From: UBA1181 sp045113275
GTDB lineage: Bacteria; Bacteroidota; Bacteroidia; Bacteroidales; Paludibacteraceae
Direction of reading: 5' to 3'
Length of the DNA: 12,449 bases
NCBI GenBank assembly: GCA_045113275.1
Contig: JBGUIU010000166.1
Location: 1-12,449, forward strand
Part shown: piece by piece, positions 1 through 6,300 of the stretch
How the letters are laid out: every line of letters begins with the position of its first letter
How positions within the stretch are numbered: the stretch's first letter is position 1
Notes under the pieces: model-generated
Database searches by the model: none
The model's input: the letters and a program-made list of their open reading frames with translations, nothing else
Told to the model about the DNA's origin: nothing
Made by a program: the position numbers and the translations under genes

Positions 1-366
1 TTCCATTATAACAACTATATCTTTTATGAGAGTAAATCTAGTTTGAATTGGATACTTGCAGACAAAGTCGGACTTTATTTAGTAGAAAATCTTTTTGAAA
101 AATATAATTATGACAAAGATACAACGATAAACAAAGTGCTTATAAAAAAAGAACTTTGTCGTTGGTTGGTGTTTGATCGTCTGCCTATCTACACTATAAA
201 TGATGTGTTTGGCGAGGCATCATGCCATATAATGCGTTTTGATATATACAAGGACTATACAATCCGAGTATTGGAGAGATCAGTAGAAGGTGATATTGAT
301 AAGTCTATCACCCGCTACTACCGAATTAATGACGAAGGGAAGTTTTATGAGGTGACAGGCAAATGA
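1..366 (+). CDS. 3' part of a gene related to the downstream lipoprotein (putative immunity-family protein), cut by the window edge
   Basis: The reading frame is open from base 1, so the gene starts upstream of the window; the TTG at 43 is only an internal codon. It ends at TGA 364-366. The first 50 or so residues match the middle of the lipoprotein at 8580-9995: HYNNYIFYESKSS here against HYNNYIFYDSKSS there, then YNYDKD in both. At DNA level, bases 4-42 and about 9352-9391 are nearly identical, which points to a fairly recent duplication or recombination. After YNYDKD the two proteins diverge completely. This copy ends in about 70 residues of its own, rich in charged and aromatic residues (a DYTIRVLERS stretch, then RYYRINDEGKFYEV). 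No function can be read from the fragment alone. Kinship with a lipoprotein sitting directly behind an effector suggests an orphan or alternative immunity protein, which is inference. Confidence 0.8.
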   Translation, partial: FHYNNYIFYESKSSLNWILADKVGLYLVENLFEKYNYDKDTTINKVLIKKELCRWLVFDRLPIYTINDVFGEASCHIMRFDIYKDYTIRVLERSVEGDIDKSITRYYRINDEGKFYEVTGK

Positions 367-516
367 AGAAAATGTTTGTTTCTAAAGAAAAATAAATATG
401 AGCCGCGAAAGGAATCTGTCAATACGGAACAGAGAGAAAAAACGACAGAGCTAAATTATTATGAGAATCCTCGTAGTCCGAGGCAATGCTCTATGGTTCC
501 TATAAAAAATAAATAG
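363..516 (+). pseudogene. Possible decayed gene start behind the first gene
   Basis: An ATG at 363 overlaps the preceding stop as ATGA, a typical coupled arrangement, and encodes MKKMFVSKEK before a stop at 393-395. In another frame, codons 391-516 encode a polar stretch (NKYEPRKESVNTEQ, then KTTELNYYENPRSPRQ) ending at TAG 514-516. That stretch resembles the hydrophilic segment which follows the lipid-bearing cysteine in lipoproteins. One reading is a lipoprotein gene start that lost its hydrophobic core and frame. It could equally be non-coding DNA, because 40 codons can stay open by chance. Confidence 0.3.
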
Positions 517-560
517 ATGTTTCTTTGTTGACTAAATTATATTTTATAAAAAAATATATA

Positions 561-568
561 TAGTTTTG
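561..568 (+). promoter_or_regulatory. Possible Bacteroidetes -7 promoter element upstream of vgrG
   Basis: TAGTTTTG fits the Bacteroides -7 consensus TAnnTTTG and sits about 70 bases ahead of the vgrG start, in the most AT-rich part of the gap 517-640. The expected -33 TTTG is not well placed: the nearest clear TTTG is at 524-527, more than 30 bases upstream. This is therefore a half-match. If real, it would drive vgrG and the three tightly spaced genes behind it. Confidence 0.35.
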
Positions 569-640
569 TATTTCTATTTTTTGATGGTAGATAGTGTAAT
601 TAAGGGGAGTTAAATTGAATTTATAAAAAGGAATAATTAT

Positions 641-2509
641 ATGTCACAAAACTTGAATCCGGTAAGACCCAAGGTGAGACTCGACGGAGAGGAGATCCCA
701 TTCGAATCACTCACATTGGAACAGAGTATGAATTCTTGTCATCATTTTGATGTGGTACGAGAGTTCATGTCGCAAGATGAGATGTGGAAGGAATCGCCAC
801 AGAAACTGATGTCGTATGTTGGTGCTCGCACATTGATACGATTTGAACAGCAGGGATCTGGCGAGTCGTATGAATTTTCCGGGTATGTGACGGATGTCCG
901 CATAGATGCCTGGGAGAGTGAGCCGGATTATGATTATTACAATCATCGCAGCAACAGGGTACATTTCATCGGCGAGGGGGATGTGATGCGGTTGAACGGC
1001 TCCCTCGGGATGGATAGTTTCACGGATAGTACATTGAAAAACATTGTCTCGGAGGTGGTTTCACCGTCCGGACTGCAGGTGGAGTGTCAGCCTCACTTCG
1101 ACGGCATTGTGCCGTATATGATGCGCTACAAAGAGAGCGTGTTCGGATTTCTGAACCGGCTATCCAGCACTTATAATGAGCCGTTCTTCTACGACGGAAA
1201 GAAGTTGTGGTTCGGCAAGCCGGGCAACTGCGGGGAGGAGACACTGGTGTTTGAACAGGATGTCTTCAGTCTCCGTACACATGCGGCAGTACTGCCATAT
1301 AAGGTGTCGGCCTACGAGTACTTCATGGAGCTGGATACGACCGACAGTGTGAGTGCCAGACAGTCATCACTGAGCGGCGTGCTGGGGGATGTGGCGAAAG
1401 CCTCCGACCGATTGTATGAGGCGGAAGAGAACATTGTTTCAGGCTCACCGTTGACCGACAAAGGGTGTCTGATGACGTTTGCCGACAACAAACAGCATGC
1501 ACTGGAGGGTGGAATGCTTAACGTGGAGGGTGAGACCCGTACGTGCCGTATCAAGCTGGGGTGCGTTGTGGAGATCAATTTTCCGTCGAAGATGCAGGTC
1601 TCCTCGATGGGCAGGTTCCGTATCGTGAGCATTGTGCACAAGGTGAACAAGGCAGGCAACTACAGCAACCATTTCATCGCTACGCCAGACGGGCATGAAT
1701 ATGTCACCCAGCAGTATCTTGACAGGGTGAAGGCCTATCCTGAGGTGGCGACGGTGAGCAGCAACAGTGATCCGAAGGGTCTCGGACGAGTACAGGTGCA
1801 GTTTGATTGGCAGAAGCGGCTGAGCAAGAGCACCAACTGGATTCGCGTGCAGAGTCCCGATGCAGGAGGCAGTGGCATGACGAATCGAGGACAAGTCTTT
1901 ATCCCCGAGGAAGGAGACCAGGTGATGGTGGGCTTCGAGTATGGTGACCCAGGACGTCCGTATGTGATGGGAAGTATGTTCACAGGAACGAACGGAGCCG
2001 GAGGCGGTGACGGGAATAATATCCATAGCATTGTGACGAAGAGCGGACATCAGATTGTGTTTAATGATGATAATAGTGACTGGGCAATAACCATTTCTGA
2101 TAAAAATGGCAATGTCATCAAACTTGATACGAAAGGTAAAAATATACAATTGTCGGCAGGGGAGACGATATCGCTTTTGGCTAATAATATTAGTATTGAT
2201 GCTGCGCAGACAGTGTCGATACATGCAGGAGAGGATGTGGTTCTGGATGCAAGCAAGGAAATGAATTTGTATGCAAATGAAAATACCAATCTTGTGACAG
2301 GAGAGGAGATTTCCGTGACGGCCAAGAACCTGTCAACGTCAGTTACGGAAAATGCGCAGCATAATTCGGACAGTTTGTCGCTGTTGGCGGATTCGGAGGT
2401 CGAAATCACATCAAAGAAGATAGAAATCGACAGCAACAAGGAGAACCTTGTCCTTGCTACGGGAGGTGATATAGAAGCTCAGGCCAAAGGCAAAGTGAAC
2501 CTATTCTAA
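641..2509 (+). CDS. vgrG: VgrG spike protein of a type VI secretion system (TssI)
   Basis: VgrG forms the trimeric spike at the tip of the T6SS tube and carries cargo out of the cell. The 622-residue protein shows the family layout. Residues 1 to about 365 form a gp27-like base. Residues about 367-450 form the gp5-like OB fold, with the very typical stretch DPKGLGRVQVQFDW, a later NWIRVQSPDAG, and GDQVMVGFEYGDPGRPYVMG. A glycine-rich turn follows at about 450-457. The remainder is a beta-helix needle of short repeating strands rich in I, V, A, D and N (from SGHQIVFNDD to the C-terminus). There is no extra C-terminal enzyme, so this is a structural rather than an evolved VgrG. The start is supported by AAGGA at 628-632, 8 bases upstream. 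The body is clearly GC-richer than the downstream genes, and the needle-coding part is more AT-rich. The next gene starts 13 bases after the stop. Confidence 0.95.
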   Translation: MSQNLNPVRPKVRLDGEEIPFESLTLEQSMNSCHHFDVVREFMSQDEMWKESPQKLMSYVGARTLIRFEQQGSGESYEFSGYVTDVRIDAWESEPDYDYYNHRSNRVHFIGEGDVMRLNGSLGMDSFTDSTLKNIVSEVVSPSGLQVECQPHFDGIVPYMMRYKESVFGFLNRLSSTYNEPFFYDGKKLWFGKPGNCGEETLVFEQDVFSLRTHAAVLPYKVSAYEYFMELDTTDSVSARQSSLSGVLGDVAKASDRLYEAEENIVSGSPLTDKGCLMTFADNKQHALEGGMLNVEGETRTCRIKLGCVVEINFPSKMQVSSMGRFRIVSIVHKVNKAGNYSNHFIATPDGHEYVTQQYLDRVKAYPEVATVSSNSDPKGLGRVQVQFDWQKRLSKSTNWIRVQSPDAGGSGMTNRGQVFIPEEGDQVMVGFEYGDPGRPYVMGSMFTGTNGAGGGDGNNIHSIVTKSGHQIVFNDDNSDWAITISDKNGNVIKLDTKGKNIQLSAGETISLLANNISIDAAQTVSIHAGEDVVLDASKEMNLYANENTNLVTGEEISVTAKNLSTSVTENAQHNSDSLSLLADSEVEITSKKIEIDSNKENLVLATGGDIEAQAKGKVNLF

Positions 2510-2522
2510 AAAAGGTGAAGAG

Positions 2523-3368
2523 ATGAAGATTGAGTTGAAAGCAGATAGTGCAACGAGAGAATACAGTGTAAGTAAACACTTCAAATTTCGGGATGCGCCA
2601 GGCAATGACAGCGCGCCTGGAACGCAATACACGGAAGAGGTGAGTGTCGCCATTGATCGTTCCAGGTCATCGGGAATCGTAGCCAAGGTGGAGAGGCGAA
2701 ACGTCAGAAAAGACGGTAAGCGTTTTTGTCCCAATCCTGTGGAACATTACTTTATAAAGTCCGGGGAAGTGTTGAACAAACTTGAATTGCAGCTCACTGC
2801 GGATGGTAAGATTGAGAAGGTGCTGAACAGGGAAGAGATATTGAAAAATTGGGAATATACCAGAATATATCTGGATAATTATTTTGTGAGCAGGGATGAA
2901 AATGTGCTTTCAACCATAAAAGGGTGGACCCAGCAGATTGAGTCCATAATAAAAGATGAGCGACGATATTTACAGATTGTTGAGTCGGACTTGCTCTACA
3001 ACCGTTTTTTTTGTGGATACTGGATGGATTATGGAAAGGATGGACAGATGATTATGAATTCATCTCTTCCGGGCATTTTCGGTGCAGCAAAAACTATTTT
3101 GACGGAAGAATTAACAATGTCAGAGACGGACGGGATAAGAAAGGTTGAGATTGTGGGGTATCTGAACAAGGAAGAATCCGATCTTGCCGTCATAGCAGAG
3201 ACGTTGGGCATGGAAGAAACACAAATGGAAGGTTTGACCATTGATTTAAATGGTATGTATCTGTTTGATGCAGATGGACTTGTAGAGAAGATTGATTTGA
3301 AAGCAGAGGCGAAATTAGCAGATACGGATTTTCAGAGAAGTTGTTGTTTAATTGTAAGTAGGAAATAG
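2523..3368 (+). CDS. Unrecognised 281-residue protein between VgrG and the effector; candidate cargo adaptor
   Basis: I do not recognise a named family. The protein has no signal peptide and no membrane segment, so it is probably cytoplasmic. It starts with alternating charged and hydrophobic residues typical of beta strands (MKIELKADSATREYSVSKHF). A mixed helical middle follows (about residues 105-170, with WTQQIESIIKDERRYLQIVESDLLYNRFF). It ends in a beta-rich tail with DLNGMYLFDADGLVEKIDL. The start is well supported by AAAGGTG at 2511-2517, 5 bases before the ATG. It lies 13 bases after vgrG and 6 bases before the effector gene, so the three are almost certainly co-transcribed. In other T6SS clusters this position is often held by an adaptor or chaperone that loads the PAAR-bearing effector onto VgrG. 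That role is inferred from position only; no DUF1795, DUF2169 or DUF4123 signature is visible to me. Confidence 0.88.
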   Translation: MKIELKADSATREYSVSKHFKFRDAPGNDSAPGTQYTEEVSVAIDRSRSSGIVAKVERRNVRKDGKRFCPNPVEHYFIKSGEVLNKLELQLTADGKIEKVLNREEILKNWEYTRIYLDNYFVSRDENVLSTIKGWTQQIESIIKDERRYLQIVESDLLYNRFFCGYWMDYGKDGQMIMNSSLPGIFGAAKTILTEELTMSETDGIRKVEIVGYLNKEESDLAVIAETLGMEETQMEGLTIDLNGMYLFDADGLVEKIDLKAEAKLADTDFQRSCCLIVSRK

Positions 3369-3374
3369 GAATAT

Positions 3375-6300
3375 ATGGCTAAGAAAAATAGTGGTGATCA
3401 ATATGCGGTAGATGGCGCAATCTACAAATGTCAATATGGAGGTGCACCTTGTCAGATAGCTGTCACTTCCAATCAAACGATAATGGCTCAGGGAAAAGCA
3501 ATTGTGACAGATAAGGATGTTACATTCAAAATTGCGACGTCTCCTTTCGTGAATTGCATGCAGAATCCTAATAAACAGGCACCTATATGCAATTATGCAA
3601 ATGGAGTATGGACTCCTAATACAACAGAACCACAGGGTAAAAAAAATGCAATTACAGAAAGTAGTAAAATGAAATGTCCAGTTTTTGCAGGTGAGATTTC
3701 ATGTGTGTTTCCTGGACAAACACAAGGTGTCTCTGCAGGAGATTTTGACGTAAAGATGGAGGCACTTTGTAATTTCCCATTTGCGTTACAGGTGACTTTC
3801 CCTGTCAATCAGGGGAAAAAGACACAACCCCAGCCTCAATCTATATATAGTGTTTCTGCGACAAAACTTGGAGAAAAGAAAAGATACAAGTTTAAGGATT
3901 CGATGTATGTTAGGCCTAATGAATTAATAACTCTTTATGCTTATAAAAAAGGTAATGTTGAATTGAAAGCAACAGAATTTGTCAACTGGGCTGTTTCTAA
4001 AAGAAGAATGGAGATAGTACAAATACAGCAAAAAAATAAAAACCAGAAACCAATTTCCGAAGAAAAAATATTTTTGGATAAACTTGTGTTATATAAAATG
4101 ACATGTTCTCCGTTTAATTTAAAGCTTAAAGAGCCTGGTGTTTATTATGTTGAGGGTGGATCAAACGCTATGGTAGAAGGATACAAAAAGATTGATCATA
4201 AAAAAACTATTGAAGGGGGAAAAAACGGAATTCCAAAAGATGTAAATTGTGCGATAAAGGTGGAAGTGTTGGAACATAATCGTATCTTGGACGTGAAAAT
4301 GGAGGGAGACCCTGCTTTAAATCCTAAGGAGAAGTTTAAAGAAAGTGTCCCGTTGAAACAAGATAATCCCAATATAACCTATCAATCTATTCAAAATTCG
4401 AATAAGCAAGCAGACGTATTAAAAAGTAACTACCACTTTGGTGCCAATATTCCTGAAAAATTCAAGGTTAATATAAAAAACAAAGAATGCTATTTTACAC
4501 AGGGGGGGGGCTATGCCAGCACAACAAGAGATTTTGGAAGACCCCAGCAATATACAGAAGTTGAGGTTGAAAGATATGTTCATGGATTTTCTGATAAGAT
4601 TGAATTTGTTGTTCATACTGCAGTACCGTTAGATAAGGAAGAACATTTTTGTATTCTCGTTAATGAGTATATTCATAAAGATTGGATTCTAAAGTATAGT
4701 GTCAATACAGAATATCATTTTTCGTTAAAAGTGTCATGTTTTTATCCTAATATTGATATTACTATTTTATTGACAGAGGGAAAAATGTCGATTTTGCCCG
4801 ATCTAATACCTATGGAACCTAAAATAGGAGAGGCTGGTGTCGTAGATATTAAGTATTTAAAAATCAAGCAAGTTAATAATATTGTATTTGCATCTGTATC
4901 GCTAGATAAAATGGGGAGAGAAGAGGTCCCTCCTATGGTCAGACCTGAAACAACCATATATTTGTTGGTGCGTCCGATGAATAGTTACGGTAAGTCTAAT
5001 GTCCTGAAGTATGCGGAATGGAAAATTGAAGATAAGGAAATAGAGATTAAGAAAAAAGATAATAAGAAAAGTAAGGGGGGGGGAAAACAAGAGGAGAAAA
5101 AGAATGTTGAGGAACCTATAAAAAAATATAATGTGGTATGCCGTGGAGAGTCTTGTGAATTAAAACTCGAAAAAGAAGGTGAGGTTACAATTACTCTATC
5201 TTTGGCTCAATGTTGTGACGAATATTTAAGTAACTACAATAATAGTCAGAAAGAATATACCCGCACTTTAAAGATACAACGTAATGCTGCTATCGGCATT
5301 GAAGATCCTCGCTCTGTTTTATATGCAGGTATTCAATATCGATTTAAGGTCAAATTTTACTATGATTATATATCTAAGGATGGTGTGTACAAATATAAGT
5401 TGGACGGGAAAGATCAAATGAATGAAACGGATGAAATTTCTCTTAACATCAAGGAAGTTGGTAGTCATTGTCTTTCTTTTGTAAAAGAAAAGTTTAATTT
5501 TGAGGTGTGTGAACCTATAATTAAAACGTGGCAATTTGTTGATAAATATCATAAAAAGGTGAGTAAAGTTGGATTTGATGAAAAATTTTATCTTGAAATA
5601 AATATACCAGCATGGAAAGATTTAAGGAATAGTAATGAGTTACTCCAAAAAGTACGTCTGTTTTTGTGGGACACGGAGAAAAAAGCTCTTATTGAAAAAT
5701 TGACGGACGATGCAAGATTTGATGAAAATTCAAAAGCGTGGATAGAACTGAAGATTACAGAAGATGATGTTAAACTTGGAGGCAGGAAAAATATTATCAT
5801 AAATTCGTCTCTTATGAACCCTCCATATGAAGGAATACGAGACCTGTCGGAAATGGAAGGGTTAACCCGTCATTGGGTTAGCACGAAAGATGATACGTCT
5901 CCGCTGATTCTCACCAGCGAACCAGAAATATCAGGTTGTTTCTCAGGTGGATCTGGAAAACCACAGAAATCAGTGATGAAGTATGGAGATAAGATTTATA
6001 TCATGCTTGTTACGCATAACTACTTGAATAAAATGGATAGAATTTCGGTGGAACTTTGGGAAAATAATTATAAAGGTGATGCCGACAGGTTGTTTGAAAT
6101 ATTTACAAATGATGATGAAAGATTTAATTCAGATGAGTATGGGAAAGTGAAAATTGATTTGAGAGACCTTTTCATGGATGAAGGTGCACATGGAGATAAT
6201 CCCAATCCTCGTTTGTTTTATTTTAGAGTGAAATTAGATGAGGCTGTGATATATCAATATCCTCAAACACAGGAGGATGTCTTTAATATGAAATTTAAGA

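Noticed and set aside
469..483. CCTCG-TAGTC-CGAGG hairpin as a terminator
   Set aside because: A 5-base stem without a following T-tract is too weak to call.
1445..2224. Long open frame on the minus strand opposite vgrG (259 codons)
   Set aside because: It lies fully inside the clearly coding vgrG, has no recognisable protein features and reflects the GC-rich codon pattern of that gene.
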